Part shown: positions 45,089 to 58,029 of the stretch, one piece after another | Layout of the letters: every line of letters starts with the position of its first letter | Position numbering within the stretch: position 1 is the first letter of the stretch | DNA from: Adiantum capillus-veneris | Taxonomy: Eukaryota; Streptophyta; Polypodiopsida; Polypodiales; Pteridaceae | Reading direction: 5' to 3' | Assembly: GCA_014529385.2 (NCBI GenBank) | Contig: CM043962.1 | Span: forward strand, 35,495,598 to 35,555,597 | DNA: 60,000 nucleotides | Position numbers and translations under genes: made by a program | Notes under the pieces: model-generated | Seen by the model: the letters and a program-made list of their open reading frames with translations, nothing else | What the model was told of the DNA's origin: nothing | Database searches by the model: none

Positions 45089-48000
45089 CTAACTGTACTG
45101 TAATCGTAGGAAGAATTGTAAGAATTCAAGCGGAGATGCACTGAGAGCAGTTTTTTTGTTCTTCTTTGGGACCCATTTCTTTGCGATTATTGGTTGTTTT
45201 GTTGCTGGCTCTCGTTTGGGAACCCATGCTTGCCCGTGCTTCGTTTGTGTTTGAAGAGACTTCTTTGGGATCCACCTTTTTGTTGTGTGAGTCAACAGTG
45301 GTCTTTTCTTTAGCCCTTGTATGCTTGGTCGGGGACGGGATTCAGGCTTTGAAAGTTGATATTGTGGTTGTTTTGGAATCCAAATGAATTCCTGACTTTT
45401 TTGTGCTTGAATCAACTTCTTTGGAGCCCAAACCTGAGTTGTGAAAGCTTGCGACTTTGTGATATTCTTACCCATTCGTGCACGCTTTCCTTGTTTTTGT
45501 TTTGGTGTTGGATCTTGTGATTTGTCATTAGAGATCTTTGTCTTCTTGATCCATATCTGTTTTTGGCCGATCTGGCTTTTTGGTATCCAGATTTGTCGAG
45601 CTTTTTGGCTTTGACTTGGTGTCCTATTCTTTTACTGCTGGTTCTCTTAGTTTTCCTGGATTACACTCACTGCAAAATAAGGAACGACATCATAGCCATT
45701 TTCATCACAAAACTTTGTTGTGGGAGCATCCTCCACGGCGCACACGTCCAGAGTAGCCAAGATGTGTTCCCATCCAAAAGGCTCTAACTTTTCTTCAGGA
45801 AATGGTTCTGGGATATAGTCCCTATCCTCTATAGCCCGCTCTAGGATACATTCCTCACGTTTCAAGCTACCACATTGTGAATATCCACACATCCACAGTT
45901 CTTTAGGCTTACCTAACCAAGCTAGAAGTTTTGATCCTGCAAATGTGGCGGAATCAATCTCCTCAACCAGTGTTCTCGTCACATCCCTATAGCTATGGTC
46001 CCTCAAGTTTACCTTTGTTATGGTTTCCATATGTCTCAGGTATATATGGTCATAACCCCAATCTTGGACCATTTTCAATTGTCGCATGAATGGTCTTCCC
46101 AGAATGATGTCATAGTTGTTCTTCTTGCCAATGTCAACAACAACAAAAGTGTGTTCATATTCAATGCCACAAGAGGTAACAAGTACTTTTTCTAGCAGTC
46201 CTATGGGATTTTCCTTGTGTCCGTCTGCAAGCTGCAGGGTCATTCGTGTGGATATCAAGGCAGGTTTTCCCCATTTTTTCCAAACCTCTTTGGTTGCAAT
46301 GTCCACACCAGCTCCACTGTCAAGGATTGCCATGGTTTTTACATTATTGAATTCCACAGGAAGGGTGGTGTTTCCCTCTTCTCCCTCGTAATACTCGCCT
46401 ACCTTGTTTAATGGCACTGGCCTAGTATTTAGTTGAGGCATTTCAAGCTCTTTGATGCCTTCGTCGATTCGAGTCATTGGAGTTTTTACACCAAATTTCT
46501 CTAGACATTTACCCACATTAGCCCACATGTTTGGTCTTATTCTGAGCAACTCGGCTAACATTATTGTACAGGTGACTGGGGTAGATAGAATATCTACTAG
46601 CCCCTTTGAATCGATGGCTTTGTTGGGAGACAGTCTCTGTGATGGGACTGCAACCACATCTGACTTGGTTTCGTACTCTCCCATGTAGGAAGTTAGTGTT
46701 CTTAGTGAATGGGGTTGACTATCCATAGATTGTACAGATCCTTTGTCGCCCCAATACGATCGCACGTCTAGATTCATTTGACATCCAATCTCAAATTCCT
46801 CTATTGGTGGTAGAAACACTCCTCGTTCATCACCAGTCTTGTTTACTCGTCTTCTTAGGTCATCGGCTTCATTGGCCTCTCTGACTTGTTTCCACAATTC
46901 GTCAAGACTATCTATCTCTTTACAATCCTCAGGTATAGCTTGGTGAAATCCCTCGGAAGAGTTATCCGTGGTATTCAGTACTATCCTTGGTTCTAATGCT
47001 GGGTCTTTGAGGTTTGTTCTGTGATCATGACTAGAATCTGGCTCTTTTAGTTCCTGATTTGGTGGGATTACTTGTGTAGGCATGACACGGATCACATCCT
47101 CAAGTTTTGCAACTTGTGGTTCTAGTAAAGCTTGGGCTATTTGAATCATTTTCTGGCACATTTCAAATTTTTGCTTTTCTAGTTCCGCATAGGGATATGT
47201 CATCCACCTGTGTTCTTGGGTTTGGCTGTTTTTGAGCCTTTCATCATAGGCTTCAAGAGGGCATCTAATGTCTCATTAACCTTCTCTACCAACACAGATC
47301 CTCCTGAACTAGCACTTCTCGGTTTCTCATCCGTGGATGGTTCTTCTAGAGGTTTAACCATCTATGTAAGAGAAGGTGCCTCCTTTTCCTCATGTTGTTT
47401 TATCTTCTCCTCGGCTTCGGTAAGCTTCTCAGCTAGGGATTTTTGCTCTCGTTCCCTGCGTGCTTTCATCCTAGTCTTTCTAGCTTTCCAACTATTTCGT
47501 TTGCTCTTGGTTTTCTGACTAGGTGCGTCTGTCTTTGGTCCATCATCTGTCTTTGGACTCGTGTCACTTTCCATGTTCTTTGTCTCTGGATTCTCATCAG
47601 CTTTCTTTTGAGCTTGTGCTCTTGTAACCACTTGAACTAGTACAACATTTTCATTTTCTGAGCTACTAGGGAGCTGAACAATCCGTAATACATTTGTCAT
47701 GATTTTCCTGATGTGGTTTGGGTTTTTCGGGCAATCGGGGATCAAGTGAGTGATGCCACACTCAAGACAATAGGCATTTACTTCAGTGATCTCCGTATGA
47801 GGACATTGTTTGACCAAGTGGTTGTCACGACTTTTGTGACAATCTTTCTCTGGTTGAGGAGATTCTTTTAGCATTTCCTCTTGGCTATAAGCAAGCTTTG
47901 ACCTAGATAAGCCGCTATTTGCAATGAATCGCAATGTCCTTTCATCCATTTCATAACTTCTTTCTCTTTATTGAAACCCAGGAGGTGGAGGTTGTACCGA

Positions 48001-48170
48001 CCTCACCACTCCATGTGTTTCTCTCACATTTTTTTGCTCCGAAGGGTAGTACTCACTTGGGTTGCTATACCACATTGTAGCTGGTACTGGCATTGGTTTA
48101 TTTGATGCTTCCATCATTGGCATGTATCTCATGTCTACCTACATTCTAGCACTTGGCAGTGATCCGAGCC
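45089..48170 (-). pseudogene. Ty3/gypsy gag zinc knuckle, protease and Trp-rich tail
   Basis: Minus strand. From the right are a proline-rich gag end (VQPPPPGF near 47975), Cys/His knuckles (CHKSRDNHLVKQCPH and CLECGITHLIPDCPKNP, about 47700-47840), and a basic coiled region. An intact 518-codon ORF follows (47203-45647) with an aspartic protease: catalytic DSG at residues 295-297 (AILDSGAGVD) and the closing ILGRPFM at 367-373. After two stops (TAA near 45647 and 45632) the same frame continues to 45089 with at least six copies of a W(I/V/A)PK motif. No reverse transcriptase follows, so it is a truncated or non-autonomous element. Stops near 47990 and 48150 and a break at 47210-47360 add to its decay. 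Confidence 0.85.
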
Positions 48171-48199
48171 TATCACAAATTTTTTGTTTACTATATTTT

Positions 48200-49463
48200 G
48201 TTGGTTTTCCCTGCTTCTAGAGGTTTACAATCAAAGAAAGAGTGAGAACAACCTCTTGGAAAAATTCAAAAAATGACTGGATGGGAATTTTTCCTTGACT
48301 AGTTCACCGGAGGTTAAAGGTAGAACCTAGTGGTAAAGGGAAGGGAAAATATGTAAATGTGAAAAGAAAAGATATGATGTGGTTGTGGAGCCATGCACCA
48401 TGATTCAAGGGTCATGAGGGGTTCATATCATCATGGCTTTGGAGCCATATAATGATTAAAACAGATGGGACCCAGGTGGAAGACTTGGTGAAGGAAGGAA
48501 ACAGACACATGATTTTGCTGATTTTTAAAAAAATATGTCCACTCCGATCCAAGAAAAGTTGTCTTCATCAAAGTTGTAGCTGATGAGCTGGAGATTCTGA
48601 CCGTAGTTTTTTTATAATTTTTGCATCTACGGTCTAGGAGATATGGCCAAAATGGCGGACGCCAATTTTTCCAACTGTGGTGGAGACCACCCTCTCTACC
48701 TTTACACACACACCCTTCCTTTTCCACATTGAGTCCTTCTCTAAAAGTCAGTCATTAGTCTCCTCACCTTCCTCTCCTTCCTCCTCTCTCTCAAGCTCAT
48801 AAAACCATCACAAACTCCTCTTCTGATCACCTCTCAAATCATGCTTAATCTTGTTGTAATTCATAAGTTGTCATTCAACCCTTTCTATTATTACTAGATA
48901 TTCATTGATTTTATGTAAATTCTTTACATTTTAAAATAAGGAAGCTCTTGGACTCAAGCTATGGAGGAAGGAGTGAAGACAACACTAGTGATGATGGAGC
49001 CAATTAGTTGCAAATTGGTCAACAAATCACTTGGAAGGAGCTTCTTCATTGGTGGAATGTCTCTAATCAAGCTTCATTTGTACAAATTGCACTTGGATCT
49101 TAACCTCACTCCTAATCACTCTCTTGCCTATATAAAGAGCCCCCCCCCCCCCTTTGTAATTTTCAAGGCCTCCCTTAGCGTCATTGAGTCTTTGTATCAC
49201 TCATCATGAGTCCATAAAGCTCATTCATTCACTCTATTCTTTGCACATTCTAGAGTGCAAAATGTTTTATGCTAGTAACCTCACCCCCTCTTACTTATGT
49301 TAATTAAGAGTGATCTTTTATGTGTGTGTAAGAGTGCTTGAGGTGATTTTTTGGCTAAGTCTTGAGTTGTTGTTTAGTAATCTACATGCTATTTGTGTTG
49401 GGAGTGCTTGAAGTTATCCATTCCTTGTACACACATTGAGGTTAATGCTTCATCCATAGTGAT

Positions 49464-49539
<76 letters not shown>

Positions 49540-49550
49540 GTCCTAGTCCA
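48200..49550. mobile_element. about 1.3-kb insertion splitting gag, ending in (CT)n
   Basis: The gag reading of the minus-strand element is interrupted between about 48190 and 49560 by sequence unrelated to gag. It contains a minus-strand frame 48727-48431 (KNWRPPFWPYLLDRRC), a poly-C run (49141-49152) and a long CT tract at its right end. It may be a solo LTR or small transposon. I could not define its ends or target duplication. Confidence 0.5.
49466..49535. repeat. (CT)n microsatellite
   Basis: About 35 uninterrupted CT units. A 7-bp inverted repeat CCTAGTC...GACTAGG follows within 40 bases. Confidence 0.95.
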
Positions 49551-49579
49551 CGCTTCCAAGACTAGGTGGTGTCCTCATC

Positions 49580-51031
49580 TCATTTCCCTTGTGGCGCAAT
49601 GGAGTTTGTTTTCGTGTAGAGGCCGCCATTCCAAATTTCCTTCGTCAGCAGCAGCGGAGGTTGTTGTCCTAAGACAAGCTGTGGCCTTAAAACTCCTACT
49701 GGTCTTGGTGCATTCCCCGTAATGTGTCTAGGTGGAGTAGGTGCTTCTAGAACAGGTTGTACATACCTCTCCCTAGAATTTTCCATGCTATAATAGCACT
49801 CTTCCTCCGTATGGTTCGTCCATTTTCTCTCAATTTCACACCACTTCGGCTCTCCTGAATCAAACCTTACAAGAGGAATCAACCTCTTGACCAAGTCGTC
49901 AATAAGCTTTTCTTGATCAATAGGTGTCGTTGGCTTGGCAATGGACTCACTTATCTCTGAAACACTGTGCTGAGAGGATGTGTCATCTCCTTGACTCTTT
50001 AAGTCCTTTTCTTTGTATGCCTCAGAATTATCCACTAGATAAAGAGCTTCTTTGATCAACTCGTTTAGTGTCATCCTCCTTATCATATGCAGATCCTTCT
50101 GAAGGCCCGCATGTCTCATTCCCTGGATAAAGATCAGCATCAGTCGTGCTTGCGTAGGTACTTCCGCTCGCAGACAGGAGCTTAACATATATCTTGAGCC
50201 GTAATGATGCTTTGCGTACTGATTCATTGTCTTTCTGTTTGAATCTATGGATTTGCGAGACCGTGTTGTGAGCAATGCCTTTTGGCGAGAATTATTCAAT
50301 AAACTCCTCAAACATCTCATCTAGGGTCTCAAAATCCCATTTTTCCACCGAGTCGAACCATGTAGCTGCATCATCTTCTAGAGTCAATCCAAATCCCGCA
50401 AATTGTGTCGCAAAATCTGAAACTTCCTCTGCTCTAATCACTCTTCTAAAAGCCGTTACGTGATCTCTCGGATCTTTATCCCCGGAGTATTTTCTGTTTA
50501 CCCATTTCTGGACTGGGGATGGTCTAACTCGTCGATTGTCTACAAGTCTAACCAGAGACTCTCCCAATCCTTCTCTCGTTATCGCTCTTGAAGGGAATCT
50601 TGGTGGCTCTCTTCTTGGAACTCCTATAGGAATTCTCGTGTTTGGTGGAGGCATTTGTGGTCCTTCATTGACCAAATATCCACCTCTTTCTAGTACAGTC
50701 TGTGGATTTGTGGTTTCTACAACTTTGTATTCTCGCTCATACTTGTCGACAACTATAGATTTCCATTGACAGTCGACTCTGTATGTGTAGACATATAAGA
50801 GCTTGTAATCCGTTATCTCTTCTAAGTATGGATCTGAGAACCTATAAAGATTGACCTCATTGTCGTCATGTATCTATATAGTCCTTCACTCTCATGACCA
50901 ATCATCCAAACTCTCTCAACAAGATGGGTCTTTATCAATTGCAAGTTTGGAAGATCCATTGTGGGAGGATATTCCTCTATCGTCGGGATCTCCAAGCTTG
51001 TGTAAGCTGCGTTTGAATCTAGGGTAGACAT
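49580..51031 (-). pseudogene. Ty3/gypsy gag N-terminal part
   Basis: Minus strand, start ATG at 51031 (MSTLDSNAAYTSLEIPTIEEYPP). A one-base shift near 50868 moves to the next frame (YRFSDPYLEEITDY, then EREYKVVETTNPQ). It enters the gag core at 50675-50292: RNRKYSGDKDPRDHVTAFRRV-like, FGLTLEDDAATWFDSV. A second shift near 50300 leads to a segment 50320-49580 containing FIQGMRHAGLQKDLHMIRRMTLNELIKEA. It is the start of the same polyprotein as the 45089-48170 remnant. Frameshifts make it inactive. Confidence 0.85.
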
Positions 51032-51039
51032 GATTTCTG

Positions 51040-53777
51040 GGCTTAAGAGCTTTTGCTTGGTTCAAGTAGACTTAGTCCACTATGTTCAAGTGCTTTGGTT
51101 AGGGAAAAGTCGAAACATGTCCAAAACCGCAACCGTTTCGTCACAATTCTCGCAAATTGTCGCTTTCAGACACCCTTAACTTGCGGATGTATTTTGAGGC
51201 CTCAAACAACGTTTTTTCATGTTTTGCTCTATGATCTGTAGAGCCGCTCTCAGGCTACGTTTATATATAAAAACTTTTTCGATCCGATACCGTTTGTGAA
51301 AGTTATGGCCAAAACAGTGAAATGCAGTTTAGAATGGTCAAAATGAGTCCAAATTTAATTTTGAAAAAAGATTTGGGATCTTTGTGACACTGTGAACACT
51401 CCTATATGGTCAAAATTACAGTTGGACCCTAAAATTGGCCTACGCGTAGGATGTCTATATGCTCAGAATGACTTGAAATTTTCACCCCAGCTTCTCCTTG
51501 ATGTGCTGATCACAGTGGTGTGCTCATAGGTTGGTTTGGAGTCCTAAATCAAGCTGGAGACATCCTACGCGTAGGATGTCTAACTGCTCAGATTTTGTCC
51601 AAACTTGATCCCAAGATTCTCCTAGTGCTTAGCAACCCAATGGTATGCTCAGATTTTAATTTGGACCCTCAACGTAGGATGTCTTTTTGCTCAGAATGAC
51701 TTGAAATTTTCACCCTAGCTTCTCCTTGATGTCCTGATCACAGTGGTGTGCTCATAGGTTGGTTTGGAGTCCTAAATCAAGCTAGAGACATCCTACGCGT
51801 AGGATGTCTAACTGCTCAGATTTTGTCCAAACTTGATCCCAAGATTCTCCTAGTGCTCAACAACCCAATGGTATACTCAAAATTTAATTTGGATGCCAAT
51901 AGGTCAAGATTTAGGCTGCAAGAGCTTCTAGTGCACTCCAAGAGTAGGATGTCTGACAATTCTTGTCTTTGCTTGGTAAATAGGCCAAACAAGGTCCAAA
52001 TTCACTTTTGAAAAAAAGTTCTGGAATCCTTGAGATACTTAGAACCTCCCTATATGGCCAAAGTAGAATTTTGACCACTTTATGACCCTGGAGACATCCT
52101 ACGCGTAGGACGTCTTTTTGCTCTGTTTCAGCTCAAACTTGCACTGTAGCTTTCCCTTGATGTGCTTAACTCACAGCTATTTTTACTTTTTGATTCTGAC
52201 ACCTATAGGTTGGTCAAATGATCAAGAATCTGTTCCAAAAGCCTGATTACTGTTCTGATGAATTCCTAAGTCAAATCAACTCCAAATTGGACCAAATTTG
52301 ACTAGGAGGCTTGCCTAAGGCTATACAACACCCTGCTATGTCCACAATTTGAATTTGGCCTCTAAATCATGCCTTAGACATCCTACGCGTAGTATGTCTA
52401 GTTGCTCAGAATTGCCCCAAATTTGAACCACGAACTCTCCTTAGGGTGCTGATCACAGTGGTATGCTCAAAATTAAGTTTGGAGTGCAACATCACACATA
52501 TGACATCCTACGTGTAGGATGTCTTTTTGGCCTGTTTGACCCCAGACTTGACCCAAAGCTTCCCCTTGATGTCAGCAACCCAGTGGTATGCTTAGATTTT
52601 GGTTTAGATTTCAAAAGACCCCAATTTTAGCTGTTCTAGTCTTTTTCAGTCAAAAGTGCTAAAGTTTGCTTAGGACCCCCGTTTCTCCCCCAAATGAGAT
52701 GAAAACTCTCTCAGTCACTCAATATATCATGCAGATCATGCTCCTGCAGCCATCCTATGGTTTTGGTCTTGGAATAATGCCTTGGCACAATTTGGGTAGG
52801 ATGTATGGCAATTTCAGTCTATCTGGCCTTATCTTGTCAAGATATGATCAAGCTCCCCTTTCCAGGTGATAAAAGGGTAAAACCTACCTTCTGAACACAC
52901 TGGTCAACTCAGAATTTCAAAATTTCCACCAGATCACCTTGTAGACATCCTACGCATAGGATGTCTACTGCTGATTTTTTGAGATTGAAGTGTCCCTGAT
53001 GCTTCCTTATGCTCTTAGCAAGTGCAAGTATGCTTCACAATTGCAAAAACATGCAAAAATCACTCAATTAAATTTGCTGAAATTTTACGTTTTCTGACTC
53101 CGCCTTTTGGCTTTTAGTCAACAAAAATAGGGAAAAACACTCAAGTCAATATGTTACTAGGGTAAAACCTACCCTCCAAACCCACTGGTGCAGTCAGAAT
53201 TTTCAAATTTGGTCTCTAGAACCCCCTTGAGACATCCTACGCGTAGGATGTCTATGTTTACAAAATTGCAGGTTTTCTTCACAGAACCCTTGCAAACGCT
53301 CTTTTATATGCACAGCATCAGTCAGTCATACAAAAATATCCACAAAAGCTTGTTTAATGCATTTTTACCCTCAAAAGCACACTTTTCCGTGATTTCAAAT
53401 GCAATCAAGCAGTTTAGCAAATAATTCAGTACTGAATAGCTCTAGATCAGAATCGGATCACTTACCTAAAGCTACTCCTACAAATCATATGGGGTTTCGC
53501 ATCTATGAGTAGAAAAACTCTTCACTGCCACACACGGACTAGTAAACGCTTTTATCACCTCACAAATCACTCGACCACCAACAAATACTCTAATCCACAG
53601 ATCCTAACTAAACCTATCTAGTCGCAGACCCTCGACAAGACACACGCTTCCTGGCTATCCACTTGATCGCGGAATATCCTCTTCCGGATCCACTTAAGAA
53701 AAACGATTTCTTTAGCCGAAACTAAATCAAGCAACCATCACACGAGTGTTAGTAGGAAACCTACTTAGGTCCTTGTG
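51040..53777 (-). other. long retrotransposon leader with repeated 24-bp palindromes
   Basis: This is the 2.7-kb untranslated leader between the primer-binding site and gag. It contains a perfect 24-bp palindrome with core ATCCTACGCGTAGGAT at 51558-51581, 51786-51809 and 53230-53253. Copies with one or two changes occur at 52092-52115, 52376-52399, 52499-52522 and 52943-52966, and half copies near 51439, 51672, 51947 and 54149. Part of it is a 228-bp direct repeat (51461-51688 and 51689-51916). No convincing coding sequence is present. Confidence 0.85.
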
Positions 53778-53795
53778 TCCCCGGCAGCGGCGCCA
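53778..53795 (-). promoter_or_regulatory. primer-binding site, aspartate-tRNA type
   Basis: The minus strand reads TGGCGCCGCTGCCGGGGA, one base after the LTR end. It matches the 3-prime end of plant tRNA-Asp with one difference, a primer commonly used by Ty3/gypsy elements. It sets the orientation of the minus-strand element. Confidence 0.9.
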
Positions 53796-53796
53796 A

Positions 53797-55176
53797 TGTT
53801 GGACGGGAGCAACTCACACACCCATGAAGTGCATGCAAACACTACCTAGATCAACATAATGTCAACCGAGGACACAGATGACACGATAGGCACACGAAGG
53901 AAATCTCTTAAGCTTGTCAAGCTGAGACCATCCTACACATACAACACTCAGGAAGCCCTACTAAACCACAATCAAGAACCTCACTGCCCTCAACTACACC
54001 ACCTAGCCACATACACACATACGGAAGGTAACTGACCTAATCATGCCAGATTCGTACGAAACTTAAGGAACACCATCCCCTCACTAGGATACACCTGTCC
54101 CTACGCTTCTACACTCAAAACCCTCACTCTAAACCCATCTGCAAAAAACGCGTAGGATGACAGAACAGAATTTTGAAAGTGCCCGAAACTGAAATTTATG
54201 AGTACCTATGCGTAGCTTATGTCGCCACGATTCTATAGACTACTAGCACGCAGAAAATAGACATCGTTTAATACACTTACGGCCACAAATAGCTCCCAGA
54301 TACGTCGGCGTGTGCGCTTCGTCTTGCGTGGAATGCTTGGCGTTGTCGCATAGCTCTCCTCAAGCCTACAACAATGGTGCAGTCAGATCTCCAATGTGTT
54401 GAGCGAGCCGGACGTAGCAAGGGGATAAAGCTCACGCTCACTCTCTTTCTCTCTCACACACAGTAGACGGCAGCGCTTAAGTTTTGATTATGATTAAAGT
54501 CTTCTTTTACAAAATGACCTAGGTACCTTATATACTAAGGCTACCTTAGGTTTAACCAAAAATGGGGTTGAATGTGTCAAATGGCTTTGTATTTACAATA
54601 TGGAAGTGCCATTGCACCCCGGCTTCTGAAACTAGAATAACTACTCATTACAAATGACGTTTATAGCCATAATCCCCAACATTTCATAACTCGCAAAAGA
54701 TAAAACTTTGGTATGAAACTTGAGTTATGTTGTGTTGTTGACCCAGCGGTCAACAACAATAGACGTCAATAGAGCTCACAAAGACACAACAGCAGACCAG
54801 AACATATGACTCCACTATCTCAAAGACTGATAGAGACTTTGTCGTGGCAGCACACTCAGCTCCATCCCACGACTCTCAGGTACAATGGGGGTGTGGAGGC
54901 TCAAATGTGCGAGGATGGTGAAGACGTGCTCTGTGTAAAGACCCACTCTATACGACTACGTACAAGATCCTCCCACTGGCCCAAAACGACTACTCATATG
55001 TACCACCATAAAGAGCCACCAAAGGCTCATAAATGTCAGCCATGTGGTGACCTAGCCACGAGGTCCACTAGACCACCATCGGTACCCTACCACGTGTCAC
55101 TCCCCAGCCGTCCAGTGTCCGTCCAGTGTGAACCAGCCTGGACCTGACCTGTGAAAGACACTGTAGCCCTGCTACA
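53797..55176 (-). mobile_element. 5-prime LTR of the minus-strand gag-protease element
   Basis: On the minus strand this 1,380-bp segment starts TGTAGCAGGG at 55176 and ends CCAACA at 53797, next to the primer-binding site. TGT...ACA are standard ends. A minus-strand TATATAAG at 54527-54534 is a good promoter TATA box at about 640 bases. No 3-prime copy is in the window, consistent with truncation of the element near 45 kb. Confidence 0.85.
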
Positions 55177-57525
55177 ACGAGTGACCCCTATTTTTATAAT
55201 ATCCAACCAAAGGTTTCTTGATTAGCAGTTTACATAGGCTCAAGTGGTACATATATTCTATATTAACAATGCATGCATCTATAATTTATGTTTACACTTT
55301 CTCTATCCAGATAAGCTACATAGTAAAAATCAAATCCACAATTTAACAATTAAGTTCACAGGTGATAGATATTGGTATCATCTTTAGCAATACCAAAGAA
55401 ATAGCTACCAATAGCTAATGAATAGGGATATTTAAGAAGATTTGATACCAAAAACTTGTCAACACTACTCAAATGGGTGGAAAATCAAAGGATTTACAGT
55501 ATATGTATATTGAAACATGAATCAATAATAAGTAATTGTTCACGTATCAATCATCTCTATACATCGACATGTCCATCTCCATCTCAAGTTGTCCTTTCTC
55601 TAAGTCAATCTTTGCATAGGCATAGTATGGAAACAATAACATGTTGGAAATCCAGAATTTAGCTTTCTCAACTTGTGAAATGTTGCTAGCGAAGCCGGAT
55701 ATATTCAACATCCCCAAATGAGGACATTTTGACAAAGGTTATGATCCACTTTATTAATAAGAATAACCATTAATGATTAAAGTGAAATCAAAATATTGCT
55801 TGAATTTCTTCATGGTGGAGTGATTAAGACTTGAGACTTGAAGCATCTAACAAGAACATCAAAATATACATAAAGGTCAACAATGTTTCTCAAATCTGTA
55901 TGAAATCCAGTAATCTAAATTAAATACTCTCACTCAATGCGACACCATTTAGAAAAAAATCATATTTATATTGCACCAAAATGAGTATAAATACAAAAGC
56001 ATTTATACAGGAAGTCAACCTCATGAAAATAATTGCAAACGAAGACAATGTTGTTGCTGTCAGGCTTCGCCTACAAGTATTTGTCTTCCTCATCTAGATG
56101 TTTATATACACTTGAGTATTTGTGTGTCTACGACACTAGGGAAGATGATAGTACTTTAAGGATGGATTTTCTAAGATCTCCTAGAGAGTATCTATTGGTT
56201 CAAGATTCTACACAAATCCTATTATTCTTATCAAAATATTTTAACATGGTACTGAAAGGTTCCTCATGGACCAAGAATAGAGTGATTTCCATCTCTGCAC
56301 ATGGTTTCATGCTCAAGTCCTCTCAAAACAAGTTGACTCCGTAAGTAAACGCCAGATTTTGTGAGCACAAAGTTATAAAGTACAAAATAGTATCATTCTA
56401 ATAATCTAGCGACGATTATACAAAGAAGAAATTAGAAGGAGAATCTTTGATAACTCTCTATAGATGACACAACTTACTTGCATGGTGAGACTCAATCACA
56501 TGCTACACAACCATAGATGGCGTACCAAAGCCATTAAAAAAAAGCACACCCCAATGTTATGAGATGTGAAACCCTAAACATTGAAAGCCATAAAGAGGTT
56601 AATTCTCTCCAGCATGATAAACTTAAAGATGGAGATGATGTTAAACTCTGAATGTAAGCTACAAGGGTAGTTTTCTTACCATTCTATATTTATGTTGGAG
56701 GTGAACCCTTGCAATGCCCACTCACTATTCACACCTCCTGCTGTTGTGGTATGCAAATCATATAAGCTCATACTTTTGCCACCTTCGGGAGTAGAGGTTT
56801 CCATGTGTGAGTGAATGAAAGTAGGAGGAGTAGAATCTTGTTTCATGCTTTAATGGAGGTGAGAGAAGGGAGAGGAGCTAGCTAGCTTGGTGTGAAATTA
56901 TGTGGTGGGCAAGGGGAAGAGATGGGGGAGGATCTTGCTTGATGCTACAATGGACGTGGGAGAAAGCTAGCAGAGAGATAATGCTAGACTATAGGGGGTG
57001 CATGTGATTGTTGCAAAAATGGAGAGCTTGGAAAAGGGTTTATAGAGAGAGAAAATCACATTTTAGCTATAGAATAGGTTTGGAAAGACTTTGGGGGTGG
57101 AAAATGATGTTTTGATTTTTTCTTAAAAAAATCTAATTTTTTGAGTTTTTTAGTGCACGTTTTTTATTTTTTGAGGTCAAAAATGCTTTTTTGACCATGA
57201 AATAGGTTTGGAAACCTTTGAAGGAGGGAAAACTTGAAATTTGTTTTTTTTTTTTAATTATAAAATTTTTGTGTATTTTTAAATCTGGGCCAAAAAGGGG
57301 GGAAAAAGAGGTCAAAGTGGTCCCCCCTCCATCCCTTTCCCCTAGCCACCTCCCTTACCTTCTCACTAGGTAAGAGGCCATTAAGAGGTGTAAAGCTACC
57401 TTTCCCCCTATTTTTTGAGGGTATAGAGTGTGTCCACCACCATCTTCCTCTTGGTTGGCCTCTAATTAACCTTAATCCCAATGGGCCCCTAGAGGGTTCA
57501 TATTTCTCCTAATGGATCTCCTTCA
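55177..57525. other. AT-rich region, no firm gene
   Basis: One minus-strand open piece at 55735-55547 reads LSKCPHLGMLNISGF...AKFWISNM, with a leucine-rich-repeat-like look. No clear splice acceptor lies before it and no upstream repeats are found, so it is only a candidate terminal exon. The rest (56.0-57.5 kb) has GA-rich and T-rich low-complexity parts and no recognised repeat. Confidence 0.4.
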
Positions 57526-57529
57526 AACA

Positions 57530-57905
57530 TACCGCAGTTCCTCGCCTACCATATGTGGTGAAAGAATAAGCACTTGACAGTTTGAGTGCAGATAAGAAGA
57601 GCAGGACTTCCCATCTTTTTTCCACTAAGGAACAGATCACTCTTGAAGAACCTGATCTATAATGTCCTTTGGACCCACTTGCAAATTTTCCCTGCTAGGC
57701 CTCTGATTGCTTGGCATTCCATGAATAGGTGGGCCATATCTTCACTAGCTATCCTTTAGCCTAAGCAATGATCGGACCCAATAACCCTTTCCTAGATCTT
57801 AATGCCCATCAGTAGAGCACCACCCTACATCACCTTCCACAAAAATATCATCATAAACTGCAATTACTTTGGCTTCCAGATGTTCTCCATGACTTCCTCC
57901 CACCG
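57530..57905 (-). pseudogene. L1-like LINE fragment, zinc-binding RVT domain
   Basis: The minus strand reads EEVMENIWKPK, FLWKVM, then RIASEDMAHLFMECQAIRGL and AGKICKWVQRT. The second half is nearly the same peptide as in the 38155-40505 LINE (RIASKDLSHLCKEC, GLAGKICKWVQRT), so it is the same family in the opposite orientation. Stops are present. It is bounded on the high side by the CA microsatellite. Confidence 0.8.
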
Positions 57906-57923
57906 TTCTTCCGACCATTAAAT

Positions 57924-58029
<106 letters not shown>

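Noticed and set aside
54806-55147. A 113-codon plus-strand ORF
   Set aside because: It lies wholly within the LTR of the minus-strand gypsy element and has no recognisable domain.
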